In this document: in pieces, positions 14,842-23,605 of the stretch
Numbering within the stretch: the first letter of the stretch is position 1
How the letters are laid out: every line of letters starts with the position of its first letter
DNA from: Burkholderiales bacterium
GTDB lineage: Bacteria; Pseudomonadota; Gammaproteobacteria; Burkholderiales; SG8-39
Direction: 5' to 3'
Assembly (NCBI GenBank): GCA_919902965.1
Contig: CAKKSJ010000110.1
Span: forward strand, 1-29,680
Length of the DNA: 29,680 nucleotides
The notes under the pieces: generated by a model
The model's database searches: none
The model's input: only the letters and a program-made list of their open reading frames with translations
What the model was told of the DNA's origin: nothing
Translations under genes and position numbers: made by a program

Positions 14842-15399
14842 TCACGCCCTGTGGTCCTGCCGCAACGCATAGATCGCCGGCAGATTGCGCCAGGCGCCGT
14901 CCACGTCCATGCCGCAGCCGAACACAAAGCGATCCGGCAGGGAGAGGCCGACGAAATCCGCGTGGATCGGTTTGGCACTGGCCTTTCGCTTGTCGGTGAG
15001 CACGGCGCTGTAAAACGCCCGCGCGCCCAGTCCGAGAACGCGCGCCCGTATCGCCAGCATAGTGTCGCCGATGTCGAGGATATCGTCGAGCACCAGCACG
15101 ACCCTGTCGGCGACATTACCCGTGGGTTCGACTTTCCAGTCGACTGGTCCGCCGCTGGTGGCGCTGCCATAGCGCGATGCGTGGATAATTTCGAAGTCCA
15201 GGGGAAAATTCAGCAACGGCAGGATCCGGCCGGTGAACACCACCGCCCCGCCCATCACCGAAAGCACGAGCGGGTATTTATGTTTCAGCACCTCGGTGAT
15301 TTCCGCTGCGACGCGCACGATGGCGGCATCCACCTCGGCCGCGCTGTGAATCAACTCAGCCGCTTCGAGTATCTCCCAGGCGCGTGCCGTTCGGTCCAT
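14842..15399 (-). CDS. hpt: Hypoxanthine-guanine phosphoribosyltransferase
   Basis: This type I phosphoribosyltransferase joins hypoxanthine or guanine to PRPP, giving IMP or GMP. The 185-residue product has the pyrophosphate-loop region LSVMGGAVVFTGR, the HASRYG stretch and the PRPP-binding motif VLVLDDILDIGDTM (about residues 101-114). The C-terminal FVFGCGMDVDGAWRNLPAIY segment contacts the base. It sits 97 bases upstream of mtnP on the same strand and 20 bases downstream of galU. The mtnP product would supply hypoxanthine or adenine, so the two enzymes make a short salvage route. Guanine versus hypoxanthine preference cannot be read from the sequence. The ribosome binding site is weak, so the start is less certain than the family. 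Confidence 0.9.
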   Translation of the reverse strand: MDRTARAWEILEAAELIHSAAEVDAAIVRVAAEITEVLKHKYPLVLSVMGGAVVFTGRILPLLNFPLDFEIIHASRYGSATSGGPVDWKVEPTGNVADRVVLVLDDILDIGDTMLAIRARVLGLGARAFYSAVLTDKRKASAKPIHADFVGLSLPDRFVFGCGMDVDGAWRNLPAIYALRQDHRA

Positions 15400-15419
15400 G
15401 CGCAGCGTGGACCCGAGCC

Positions 15420-16277
15420 CTAGAGCGACTTCAGGTAAGCGCTGAAATCGGCGCCGACTTCGGGATGCTTTTTCCCATAAGCGACGGTGGCGCGAAGATA
15501 GCCAAGCTTGGACCCGCAGTCGTAGCGCACGCCCTTGAAGCGGTAGGCCAGCACCTTTTCTTCGTGCAACAGAGCCGCAATGCCGTCGGTCAGCTGAATT
15601 TCACCTCCCGCTCCCGCCCGCACTCCAGCCAGATGATGAAAAATGCGCGGGTTGAGGATATAGCGGCCAACCACCGCCAGTGTGGACGGCGCATCCTTCG
15701 GCTGCGGTTTTTCCACGATGGCGCTGACCGCAGCCGGATCGCCTCCGTCGGTCTTGACTATGCCGTATTGCGCTGTGTTCGCGCGCGGCACTTCCTCCAC
15801 CCCAAGCACCGAACACTGGTGCTCGGCATACACCTGCGCCATTTGCTTCAGCACTGGGGGCACGCCGTCGATCAGGTCATCAGCCAGGATCACCGCGAAC
15901 GGTTCGTCATTGACCACCGGTTCGGCGCACAGCACCGCATGGCCCAGGCCCAGGGTTTCGGGTTGGCGGATATAAATGCAGTTGACATGCTTGGGAACGA
16001 TGCCCTGAACCAGTTCGAGCAAGTCCAGCTTGCCGCGCGCCGCCAGCTCGGCCTCCACCTCGTACGCCTTGTCGAAATGGTCCTCGATCGTGCGCTTGTT
16101 GCGGCCGGTGATGAATATCATGTCGGTCATGCCCGCCGCGACCGCTTCTTCCACGGCGTACTGGATCAGCGGCTTGTCCACCACTGGCATCATCTCTTTC
16201 GGGCTGGCCTTGGTCGCGGGCAAAAAGCGGCTGCCCATGCCAGCCACCGGGAACACACATTTGCGCACGCGTATCAT
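15420..16277 (-). CDS. galU: UTP-glucose-1-phosphate uridylyltransferase
   Basis: GalU makes UDP-glucose from UTP and glucose-1-phosphate for cell-surface polysaccharides. The 285-residue product starts MIRVRKCVFPVAGMGSRFLP. It contains the nucleotide-binding ATKASPKEMMPVVDKPLIQY, PETLGLGHAVLCAEP, FAVILADDLIDG, KTDGGD, IVEKPQP and GGEIQLTDGIAALL, all family signatures. The frame is open far upstream, but that part only mirrors ligA in another frame, so I chose the ATG at 16275-16277. AAGGAAG sits a few bases before it, and it overlaps the ligA stop by 4 bases. This makes it the last gene of the smc-zipA-ligA operon. Confidence 0.97.
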   Translation of the reverse strand: MIRVRKCVFPVAGMGSRFLPATKASPKEMMPVVDKPLIQYAVEEAVAAGMTDMIFITGRNKRTIEDHFDKAYEVEAELAARGKLDLLELVQGIVPKHVNCIYIRQPETLGLGHAVLCAEPVVNDEPFAVILADDLIDGVPPVLKQMAQVYAEHQCSVLGVEEVPRANTAQYGIVKTDGGDPAAVSAIVEKPQPKDAPSTLAVVGRYILNPRIFHHLAGVRAGAGGEIQLTDGIAALLHEEKVLAYRFKGVRYDCGSKLGYLRATVAYGKKHPEVGADFSAYLKSL

Positions 16278-18367
16278 CGACTTCCTTTCAGCAATTGCAG
16301 CAATTCGGCCTCGTTGAGGACTGCAATTCCAAGTTGTTCCGCTTTGGCGAGCTTGCTGCCGGCCTCGCTTCCCGCTACCACATAGTCGGTCTTTGCGGAT
16401 ACCGATCCTACCACCTTGCCGTCCTGGGCCTCGATCAGCACCTTGGCCTCTTCGCGGCTCAGATTTGGCAAACTGCCGGTTAGCACAAAGGTTTTGCCGC
16501 CGAGGCTCCCGCGCGGCGTGTCCGCCACAATCGTTTCGGCCTCGTTCACGGCGCCGCATGCGCGCAACTGTTCGATCACTTCGCGGTTGTGCGGCTGGCC
16601 CAGGAAATTGGCCACGCTTTGGATGATCTCCGGGCCGACACCGGGAAGGACCGGCGCGAGCAGGCTTTCGTCCTTGTTGCGCCGGCGCGTATTTTCCTTC
16701 TGTACGCGCTCCTTCTCTGCGATCAACGCTTCCCAGTCGGCATAGAGCAGTTTCGCTAGAGAGGCAAAATGGTGTGCGAGAATCTTTGCGATCTCTTCTC
16801 CCACGTGATAGATGCCGAGCGCAAAAATAAACCGCGCAAGCGAGGCCTGCTTGCTCTTTTCGATCGCAGCCACCACATTGGATGCCGATTTGTCCGCCAT
16901 GCGCTCCAGCCCGGCAAGCTTGGCGACGCCGAGGCGGTAGAGGTCGGCGGGTGTATGCACAATGCCGCCTTCGACCAGCTGATCGACCAGCTTCTCCCCC
17001 AGCCCCTCTATGTCCATGGCGCGACGCGAGGCGAAGTGCAGCAGCGCCTGCTTGCGCTGCGCAGGGCAGAACAATCCGCCGGTGCAACGATACACCGCTT
17101 CGCTCTCAAGGCGCTCGACCTTGGCGCCGCAATCCGGGCAGGCGCCGGGCATCTGAAACTCCACGCTGCCGGACGGGCGTTTCTCCGCGAGCACGCGCGC
17201 GACTTCCGGGATGACGTCGCCGGCGCGACGCACAATGACGCTGTCGCCTACGCGCACGTCTTTGGCGCGCACCTGATCCAGGTTGTGCAGCGTCGCGTTG
17301 GTAACGGTAACCCCGCCGACAAACACGGGCTTCAGCCGGGCGACCGGGGTCAGGGCACCGGTGCGCCCTACCTGCACCTCGATGGCCTGCACCTCGGTGC
17401 TCGCCTCTTCTGCCGGAAATTTATGCGCAATGGCAAAGCGCGGCGCACGCGCGACGTAACCCAATCGCTCCTGCGCGGCGAGACTGTTGACCTTGTACAC
17501 CACGCCGTCGATGTCGTAGGGCAGGTCGGCGCGGCGTGCGCCGATCGCGCCATAGTACTGCAACAGTCCCGGCGCACCGCTAACCACGCGCCGTTCCGGG
17601 CAAACGGGCAGGCCCAGTTTTTCCAGCCAGTGTTCCAGCTCGCTGTGCGTTTCCGGCGCTGCAGCGCCCTCGATCACGCCGACCGCGTAGGCGAAGAAGC
17701 GCAATGGGCGGCGCGCAGTAATGCGCGAATCGAGCTGGCGCAGGCTGCCTGCGGCGGCATTGCGCGGATTGACGAATTGTTTCTCTCCATTGGCACGCTG
17801 GCGCTGGTTCATACGCTCGAAGTCGCGCCGGTACATGAGCACTTCGCCGCGAATTTCGAGCAACTCGGGTACCGCTACGCCGCTTAAACGCAGTGGAATG
17901 CTTTTGACGGTGCGAAGATTGGGAGTCACGTCCTCGCCGGAGTAGCCGTCGCCGCGGGTCGCTCCCTGCGCAAATTCGCCCCGTGCATAGGTCAGGCTGA
18001 CGGCAAGGCCGTCAAACTTTGGTTCCGCCAGATATTCAATAATGGATGACTTCAGAGCCTCGCCTACGCGCTTGTCGAATGCCATCACCTCTTCCGCGGA
18101 AAAAGCGTTGTTGAGCGAGAGCATGGGGGTGCGGTGCGCAAACTGATCGAACTCCCGCAGCGGTGTCCCGCCTACACGCTGGGTCGGTGAATCGGGGCTG
18201 ACGAGTTCCGGATACTCGCTTTCAAGTTGCTGCAGTTCGCGAAACAGCCGGTCGTACTCGGCGTCGCTCACCGATGGCTGGTCGAGGACGTAATACTGAT
18301 GGTTATGACGCTCCAACTCGGCGCGCAGCTTTCGCGCAAGCGCCCGCGCCGCTTTCGCCGCGGCCAT
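16274..18367 (-). CDS. ligA: NAD-dependent DNA ligase
   Basis: LigA seals nicks during replication and repair, using NAD as the adenylate donor. The 697-residue product has an N-terminal Ia domain (YYVLDQPSVSDAEYDRL), which binds NMN. The adenylation domain carries the active-site lysine in EPKFDG (Lys117) and the ARGEFAQGATRGDG motif. An OB fold follows, then a four-cysteine zinc finger (Cys410, Cys413, Cys428, Cys434). A helix-hairpin-helix region (about 445-590) comes next. A C-terminal BRCT domain starts at about residue 618 (GGKTFVLTGSLPNLSREEA). The domain set is complete. Its ATG shares one base with the zipA stop (TGATG), and galU overlaps its end, so the four genes are probably translated as a coupled set. 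Confidence 0.98.
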   Translation of the reverse strand: MAAAKAARALARKLRAELERHNHQYYVLDQPSVSDAEYDRLFRELQQLESEYPELVSPDSPTQRVGGTPLREFDQFAHRTPMLSLNNAFSAEEVMAFDKRVGEALKSSIIEYLAEPKFDGLAVSLTYARGEFAQGATRGDGYSGEDVTPNLRTVKSIPLRLSGVAVPELLEIRGEVLMYRRDFERMNQRQRANGEKQFVNPRNAAAGSLRQLDSRITARRPLRFFAYAVGVIEGAAAPETHSELEHWLEKLGLPVCPERRVVSGAPGLLQYYGAIGARRADLPYDIDGVVYKVNSLAAQERLGYVARAPRFAIAHKFPAEEASTEVQAIEVQVGRTGALTPVARLKPVFVGGVTVTNATLHNLDQVRAKDVRVGDSVIVRRAGDVIPEVARVLAEKRPSGSVEFQMPGACPDCGAKVERLESEAVYRCTGGLFCPAQRKQALLHFASRRAMDIEGLGEKLVDQLVEGGIVHTPADLYRLGVAKLAGLERMADKSASNVVAAIEKSKQASLARFIFALGIYHVGEEIAKILAHHFASLAKLLYADWEALIAEKERVQKENTRRRNKDESLLAPVLPGVGPEIIQSVANFLGQPHNREVIEQLRACGAVNEAETIVADTPRGSLGGKTFVLTGSLPNLSREEAKVLIEAQDGKVVGSVSAKTDYVVAGSEAGSKLAKAEQLGIAVLNEAELLQLLKGSR

Positions 18368-19416
18368 CAGGAAAACAGGCGCAGTGCCAGCGGGCTGCCT
18401 GCCGGGATTCCCTGTTGCTCCATGCCGGCGTAGAGCGCCTGCAGCTGATCACGTATCTTGCGCAGCCCGGCATCATCCAGGGGCTGGCGATTGTCGTCGA
18501 CGATCCCGGCAGACAAGGCGTCGGCGAGAGCGTGCACGAATTCGATGAAGCGGTCAAAAGTGGCAAGTCCGCCAGGCACCCTGGCGACGTCGAACAACAA
18601 GGTCAAGCCCCTGGAGGTAAGTGTCTTCATGCCCTCAGCGGAAAACGCCTGCGGCTCCGAATTGCACAGGCTATAGAGCTCGAGACCGCTTTCGTCTCGG
18701 CGGCAAAATCTGCCATCTTCTTCCAGCCTGAGTCCGTGGGCTTCGGCCAGGGCACGAATTCTGGTGCCGGCAATCGCACCGCTGCGCGCGACCAAATTCA
18801 GCCCGATCTGCACGTCGACATCGGCACACAGCGCGTCGAGTTGCTGCGCCCGCTTCAAGGCTTCCGCGGACTCTTCCAAGGTGATGCTCGCGCCTATGGC
18901 CTGCGCTACAGCCTGCACCATGGCGCTGAAATCCGACAGATTCTGTTGACTCACCGCACCTTTGCGGTCGGCAAGCTGCAGCCCGGCGCGCAAGCGCCCG
19001 TATTCACCGGCCGCAGCCAAGGGCTCCCAGCTCGCCGTCTGCCGGTTGTAGCCTTCCCAACCGACTGCCTTGGCGGGGCCGCCCAGAGCGTCGACGATCG
19101 CAGTGGAAATTGCCTCCCCGGAAACCGCTTTTTGAGCATCCAGGGTGACAATAAAATCGATACCGGTATTCAGCGTGCTGCCGGCCGTGGCGGCGTACTC
19201 GCCCGGTGGCGCTGACAAAGTGGGCTCGATACGCTCGTTCGAATGCGCTGGCCGCCGGGCCGTTTCCTTGGCTCCAAGAAGCACGTCGTCGTGGCGCGAG
19301 CCGAAGACCTCTTCGGACTGGCGCCTGAGCCGCGCCTCCTGAAGCCTGTTGTATATCAGCACGCCAACAACCACCAGGGCGCCTATTCCCAGCAGGCCGA
19401 TTTGCAGCTCGCTCAT
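18367..19416 (-). CDS. zipA: Cell division protein ZipA
   Basis: ZipA anchors FtsZ to the inner membrane at the division site. The 349-residue product has an N-terminal membrane helix (about residues 6-23, LGIGALVVVGVLIY). A basic stretch (RLQEARLRRQSEE) and a variable Pro/Ala/Glu linker to about residue 85 follow. The C-terminal ZipA domain begins around residue 88 (IDFIVTLDAQKAVSG) and runs to the end, with the conserved LTLLFDVARVPGG and FVHALADALSAGIVDD strands. The overall layout matches the family, although ZipA sequences are poorly conserved. The position between smc and ligA, with 10 bases to smc and a 1-base overlap with ligA, strongly supports the call. Confidence 0.93.
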   Translation of the reverse strand: MSELQIGLLGIGALVVVGVLIYNRLQEARLRRQSEEVFGSRHDDVLLGAKETARRPAHSNERIEPTLSAPPGEYAATAGSTLNTGIDFIVTLDAQKAVSGEAISTAIVDALGGPAKAVGWEGYNRQTASWEPLAAAGEYGRLRAGLQLADRKGAVSQQNLSDFSAMVQAVAQAIGASITLEESAEALKRAQQLDALCADVDVQIGLNLVARSGAIAGTRIRALAEAHGLRLEEDGRFCRRDESGLELYSLCNSEPQAFSAEGMKTLTSRGLTLLFDVARVPGGLATFDRFIEFVHALADALSAGIVDDNRQPLDDAGLRKIRDQLQALYAGMEQQGIPAGSPLALRLFS

Positions 19417-19426
19417 GGGCGATGCC

Positions 19427-22400
19427 TCATGCGGCCAACTCCTCTTTCATGCGCAGCGCTTCCTCTATGTCTACGGCGACCACGCGCGACACGCCCGACT
19501 CCTGCATGGTCACGCCGACCAATTGGCCGGCCATTTCCATGGTGATCTTATTGTGGCTGATGTAAAGGAACTGGGTATCGGCCGACATACGTTTTACCAG
19601 ATCGCAGAAACGCTCGGTATTGGGGTCATCCAGCGGGGCGTCCACCTCGTCCAGCAGGCAAAACGGCGCAGGGTTGAGCTGGAACATGGAGAATACCAGG
19701 GCCAGCGCGGTGAGCGCCTTCTCGCCGCCGGAAAGCAAATGAATGGTCGAGGTCTTCTTGCCGGGCGGCTGCGCGACGACCTGGACGCCTGCATCGAGGA
19801 TTTCCTCGCCGGTCATGAGCAGGCGCGCTTCACCGCCGCCGAACAGGCTGGGAAACAACTGTCCAAAGTGTCCGTTCACCGTGTCGAAGGTCTGCTGCAG
19901 CATTTCGCGCGTTTCGCGGTCGATGCGGCGTATTGCCGCCTCCAGGGTTTCCAGCGCCATATTGAGGTCCGCAGCTTGGGCATCGAGGAAGCCTTTGCGC
20001 TCGCGGCTGGCCTGCAGTTCCTCCAGCGCGGCCATGTTTACCGCCCCCAGCTCGCTGATCGCCTGATGCAAACGGTTGATCTCACTCTGTAATGCGTTGG
20101 GCCGCATGCCTTTTTCCAGCGTTGCCGCAATCGCTTCTTCGTCTGCGCCGGCCTCGAACAGCTGACCGGCGTACTGTTCCTTGTTGAGACGCGCCGCCTG
20201 CTCTTTCAGGCGCAACTCGCTGATGCGGTTTCTGAGCGGTTCCAGCTTTCGTTCACACACCATGCGCTCTTCCTCGGAGCCGCGCAGCGCCTGCGCCAGC
20301 TCCTCCTGGCGTGTACGGGCGGCGCTCAGCGCCTGCTCACGTTGTACTCTTTGCTCGAGCTGGACCTGTAAGCGCTGTTTCAAGCCCTCGTCCTTTTGCG
20401 CCGCCAAGTCTGCGCCTAACTGCCTTAACTGCCCCGCGGCCGCCTCGGATTGGTCAAGAATAACTTTAACTGAAGATTGTATTTCATTGATTTTAGAAGA
20501 ACATTCTTTTTCATAGAATACCGATTCCCGTTCTTCATGCTCCGCTAGCTGCAGCGCCTGCCGCGCTGCGTTCAGCTCGTCCTCAGCATGCTTATGAGCC
20601 TGCTCGGCAGCCTGGACCTGCGCCGCCGCCGCATCCATGACCTGCCGGTAGTTCGCCAGACTGGCCTCGGCCGCCGCCAAATTGGCCCGTTCGGCCTCCT
20701 GCTGGCGGAGGATGTCCTCCAATTCCAGTTGAATCTGCCGGCTGCGCTCCTGAAAACGCTCCAAGCCCTGGGAAAGCCTGAGGCTTTCCATCTGTTGCTC
20801 ATGTACCTGCTGTTTCAGGGACGCCGTCTCCTGGCGCAGCCTTGCCAGGCGCTGGTTGTGACCTCCCAGAGCCGCCTCCACCACGTGCTGTTCCGTACGC
20901 GACTGGCGCAGCGACTCCTCGCACTGGCGCAATTGGGCGCTCAGGTCCTCGATTTCCCGCTGACGCGCAAGAATTCCCGTGTCCCCGGGATCCGGCGCAT
21001 GGAAGCTGACTGCGCTGCGCGAAAACTGATGCCCCTCGCGGCTGACCAGGATCACTCCGGGCGGCAGCATTTGTCTGTCCGCGGCACCAGGCGGGCCCGC
21101 CACCGCGTACACCCCGTGCAGCCAATCCTGCATTACCCCGCGCACGGCCTCGTCGTGGATACCCAGCAGCGAAACAAGAGCGCGCATGCCTTCCAGGGCC
21201 GGGGCCGGTTGCGCGGCCGTTGCCGTGTACACGCTCAGCTTGGCCGGTGGTGCATCCTCGAACATGCCTTGCAATAATTCCGGCTGCGCCACCTCGACGG
21301 CATGCAATTTTTCGCGCAGCACCGCCTCGAACGCGGTCTCCCACCCCGCTTCCACTCGAAGCTGCTGCCACAGGCGCGGCAGCGATTCCAGCCGGTGTTT
21401 GATCAGCCATGCGTGGATCTGGGCGTTGCTCCCGGCCTGGTCCTGCACTTGTTTGAGCGTTGCCAGGCGCGACTCTAGCCCGGCTTGTTCGCGTTGCTGC
21501 GCATCGAGTTTTTCCTGTGCCGACCTGCGCGCATTTTCCAGGCCCGGCAGCTGTTCCATCTGGGCGGCAAGCTGCGCATCCTTGCGCGCCAGTTCGTCGG
21601 CCAGTTCAGTGATCAGGCGCTGCTGGGCCTCGATCAGGGTGGCATCCGGCTTGGCCAGCCCATCGTGTTCGGTAATCAGGCGTTCATGCCGCAGCCCCAG
21701 GCCCTGTAAAGTCCTGTCAGCGTGGTTAATATGCGTTTGCTCGATTTTCAGCGCCTGCTCGGTCTGCGCCAGCGCGGTGCGCTCCTGACCCAGCCTGGCC
21801 TGCGCCGCGCGGAACGCCGCATCCGCTTCGGGTAACTTGCCCGATTCCGTCTCCACGCGCTCGCGCGCCTGCTGCAATCTCTGTCCCGCGCCGCCCTGCC
21901 GACCCTGCCACATGGCGAGCGCGCCATTGAGTTCGCCTGCCTGCTGTTGCCATTGCTCGCTTTGCGCGCTCAGCTGCGCAATCTGCTGCTCGATACGGGT
22001 GCGGCTCTCGCCGATGTAGCGAATCTCGGTTTCCAGCCGCTGCACTTCCGTATTGGCGGCATAGAGTTCGCCTTGCGCACTGCTGAGCGTATCGCCGGCT
22101 TCATAGTGCGCGCTGCGCACTTCCTCCAGGCGCTTCTCGATCTCGCGCAGGCGCGCGGTCTCGGCTTCCAGCTCGTTCGCCGCCTTGTCGATGTCGCGGG
22201 CATGACGCTGCGCCTCGCTGTCGGCCTCGATCTTGCGCAACAGCCACATGAGATTCTGCTTGCGCTGCATGTCGCCCTGCAGCTCCTTGAACTGCATGGC
22301 CACCTTGGCCTGCGCCTCGAGCTTGTCGATCTGCAGCGACAACTCCTCGCATATATCGGCCACCCGCGACAGGTTTTCGCGCGTGTCCTGCAGCCGGTGC

Positions 22401-22942
22401 TCGGTCTCGCGGCGCCGCTCCTTGTATTTGGAGATACCCGCCGCCTCCTCAAGGAACACGCGCAGTTCTTCCGGCTTGGCCTCGATGATGCGCGAGATCA
22501 TCCCCTGCTCGATGATCGCGTAAGCGCGCGGCCCTAGGCCGGTACCCATGAAAATATCCTGGATATCGCGCCGGCGCACATGGCTGTTGTTGATGTAGTA
22601 AAGCGATTCGCCTTCGCGCGTCAGCACGCGCTTTACCGCGATTTCGGCATACTGCGACCACTGGCCGGCGGCCTTGCCCAGGCTATTGTCGAAAGTCAGC
22701 TCGACGCTGGCGCGCGCCACCGGCTTTCTTTGCGCCGTGCCGTTGAAAATGACGTCCTGCATGGAATCGCCGCGCAGGGCCGAGGCGCGCGACTCGCCCA
22801 GCACCCAGCGTACTGCATCGATCACATTCGACTTGCCGCAGCCGTTTGGCCCGACGATGCCGACGAGCTGGCCCGGCACGGCAATAGAGGTCGGATCGAC
22901 GAAAGACTTGAATCCGACAAGCTTGATTTGAGTAAGGCGCAC
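19427..22942 (-). CDS. smc: Chromosome segregation protein Smc
   Basis: Smc is the ATPase of the condensin-like SMC-ScpAB complex that folds and separates chromosomes. The 1171-residue product has Walker A at residues 31-38 (GPNGCGKS), long heptad coiled coils to about residue 490, a hinge around 505-650, and a returning coiled coil. The C-terminal half-ATPase has the LSGGEK signature (about 1070) and Walker B FCLLDEVDA (about 1095). The start is taken as GTG at 22940-22942 because VRLTQIKLVGFKSFVDPT is the normal Smc beginning; the open frame continues 45 codons upstream through the promoter region but is not family-like. A 74-base AT-rich island lies in the second coiled coil. It is the first gene of smc-zipA-ligA-galU. 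Confidence 0.97.
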   Translation of the reverse strand: MRLTQIKLVGFKSFVDPTSIAVPGQLVGIVGPNGCGKSNVIDAVRWVLGESRASALRGDSMQDVIFNGTAQRKPVARASVELTFDNSLGKAAGQWSQYAEIAVKRVLTREGESLYYINNSHVRRRDIQDIFMGTGLGPRAYAIIEQGMISRIIEAKPEELRVFLEEAAGISKYKERRRETEHRLQDTRENLSRVADICEELSLQIDKLEAQAKVAMQFKELQGDMQRKQNLMWLLRKIEADSEAQRHARDIDKAANELEAETARLREIEKRLEEVRSAHYEAGDTLSSAQGELYAANTEVQRLETEIRYIGESRTRIEQQIAQLSAQSEQWQQQAGELNGALAMWQGRQGGAGQRLQQARERVETESGKLPEADAAFRAAQARLGQERTALAQTEQALKIEQTHINHADRTLQGLGLRHERLITEHDGLAKPDATLIEAQQRLITELADELARKDAQLAAQMEQLPGLENARRSAQEKLDAQQREQAGLESRLATLKQVQDQAGSNAQIHAWLIKHRLESLPRLWQQLRVEAGWETAFEAVLREKLHAVEVAQPELLQGMFEDAPPAKLSVYTATAAQPAPALEGMRALVSLLGIHDEAVRGVMQDWLHGVYAVAGPPGAADRQMLPPGVILVSREGHQFSRSAVSFHAPDPGDTGILARQREIEDLSAQLRQCEESLRQSRTEQHVVEAALGGHNQRLARLRQETASLKQQVHEQQMESLRLSQGLERFQERSRQIQLELEDILRQQEAERANLAAAEASLANYRQVMDAAAAQVQAAEQAHKHAEDELNAARQALQLAEHEERESVFYEKECSSKINEIQSSVKVILDQSEAAAGQLRQLGADLAAQKDEGLKQRLQVQLEQRVQREQALSAARTRQEELAQALRGSEEERMVCERKLEPLRNRISELRLKEQAARLNKEQYAGQLFEAGADEEAIAATLEKGMRPNALQSEINRLHQAISELGAVNMAALEELQASRERKGFLDAQAADLNMALETLEAAIRRIDRETREMLQQTFDTVNGHFGQLFPSLFGGGEARLLMTGEEILDAGVQVVAQPPGKKTSTIHLLSGGEKALTALALVFSMFQLNPAPFCLLDEVDAPLDDPNTERFCDLVKRMSADTQFLYISHNKITMEMAGQLVGVTMQESGVSRVVAVDIEEALRMKEELAA

Positions 22943-23036
22943 TGGATGTTCTTCTGAAAACCGGTTTTCGACCGGATTTATTCGGTTTATTGGCAACCGA
23001 TATAATACCATCTTAACTTTGTTTTCCGAGTCTCCC
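22943..23036. promoter_or_regulatory. Divergent smc/queF promoter region with palindromes
   Basis: This 94-base gap separates the divergent smc and queF starts. It holds a perfect 14-base palindrome, GAAAACCGGTTTTC (22956-22969). It also holds an inverted repeat, TCGGTT (22982-22987) with AACCGA (22995-23000) and a 7-base spacer. A consensus -10 box, TATAAT, lies at 23001-23006 on the plus strand for queF. A TATTAT on the minus strand (23008-23003) could serve smc, so the two promoters may overlap. No strong -35 box is visible for either direction. Confidence 0.55.
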
Positions 23037-23453
23037 ATGCCCGCCAAACCCGGCAACAAACCGAGCACCTTCGACAATCCCAGTCCGGAGCGGGACTATC
23101 TGATCCATATGGAAATCCCGGAATTCACCTGTCTTTGCCCGCTGACCGGGCAACCGGATTTCGCGCGCCTGGTGCTGGATTACATTCCGGATCGCAAGTG
23201 CCTGGAACTCAAAAGCCTCAAACTTTATATCTGGTCCTACCGCGACCAGGGCGCCTTCCATGAAGCGGTCGCCAATCGCATCCTCGACGATCTCGCACGC
23301 ACTACGCGCCCGCGATTCATGCGTTTGAGCGCGAAATTCCACGTACGCGGCGGGATTTTCACGACCGTGGCGGTCGAACATCGCAAGAAAGGCTGGAAGC
23401 CCCAGCCTGAGGTGGAACTGCAGCGCTTCGAAACGTCGTCGAACACCAATTAA
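23037..23453 (+). CDS. queF: NADPH-dependent 7-cyano-7-deazaguanine reductase
   Basis: QueF reduces the nitrile of preQ0 to the amine of preQ1, a late step in making the tRNA-modified base queuosine. The 138-residue product is the short, single-domain (YkvM-like) type. It has the nucleophile in EFTCLCPLTGQPDFA (Cys34, with Asp41 as the proton donor), the QueF-family motif ELKSLKLYIWSYRDQGAFHE, and FMRLSAKFHVRGGIFTTV. The E. coli enzyme is the longer two-domain form, so this is the other subfamily. The ATG at 23037 is chosen because the frame upstream (TTG at 23019) adds only six unconserved residues; the ribosome binding site is weak. A TATAAT box lies about 30 bases upstream. Confidence 0.95.
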   Translation: MPAKPGNKPSTFDNPSPERDYLIHMEIPEFTCLCPLTGQPDFARLVLDYIPDRKCLELKSLKLYIWSYRDQGAFHEAVANRILDDLARTTRPRFMRLSAKFHVRGGIFTTVAVEHRKKGWKPQPEVELQRFETSSNTN

Positions 23454-23605
23454 CAGGAATCCGAAGTCCTTGGTCGACGAACACTTCGCCGTGGCGCTCT
23501 AGCGCGAATATAATGTCACCGCAAAACTCGAAGAGTTTCTCTGCTGTGAATAGTGAGATACCCAGCGCAAGCTACCTGCGCAATCTGCTCTAAAGGAGAC
23601 CGAAT
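23454..23605 (+). promoter_or_regulatory. Intergenic region with candidate pilU promoter
   Basis: These 152 bases contain a TATAAT -10 box at 23509-23514. It is preceded by a short inverted repeat, GCGCT-CT-AGCGC (23494-23505), but no clear -35 box is seen. The transcript would start about 85 bases before pilU. A good ribosome binding site, AAGGAG (23593-23598), lies 7 bases before the pilU ATG. No terminator for queF was found. Confidence 0.45.

Noticed and set aside
15420..17087. A 555-codon open frame that would fuse about 270 extra residues to GalU
   Set aside because: The extra N-terminal part lies wholly over ligA in another frame, is rich in Arg/Gly/Ala as shadow frames are, and GalU is complete from 16277 with its own ribosome binding site.
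22943..23077. Upstream extension of smc by 45 codons
   Set aside because: It runs through the promoter and palindromes and into the queF start. Smc proteins begin at the VRLTQIKL stretch, with a GTG at 22942.
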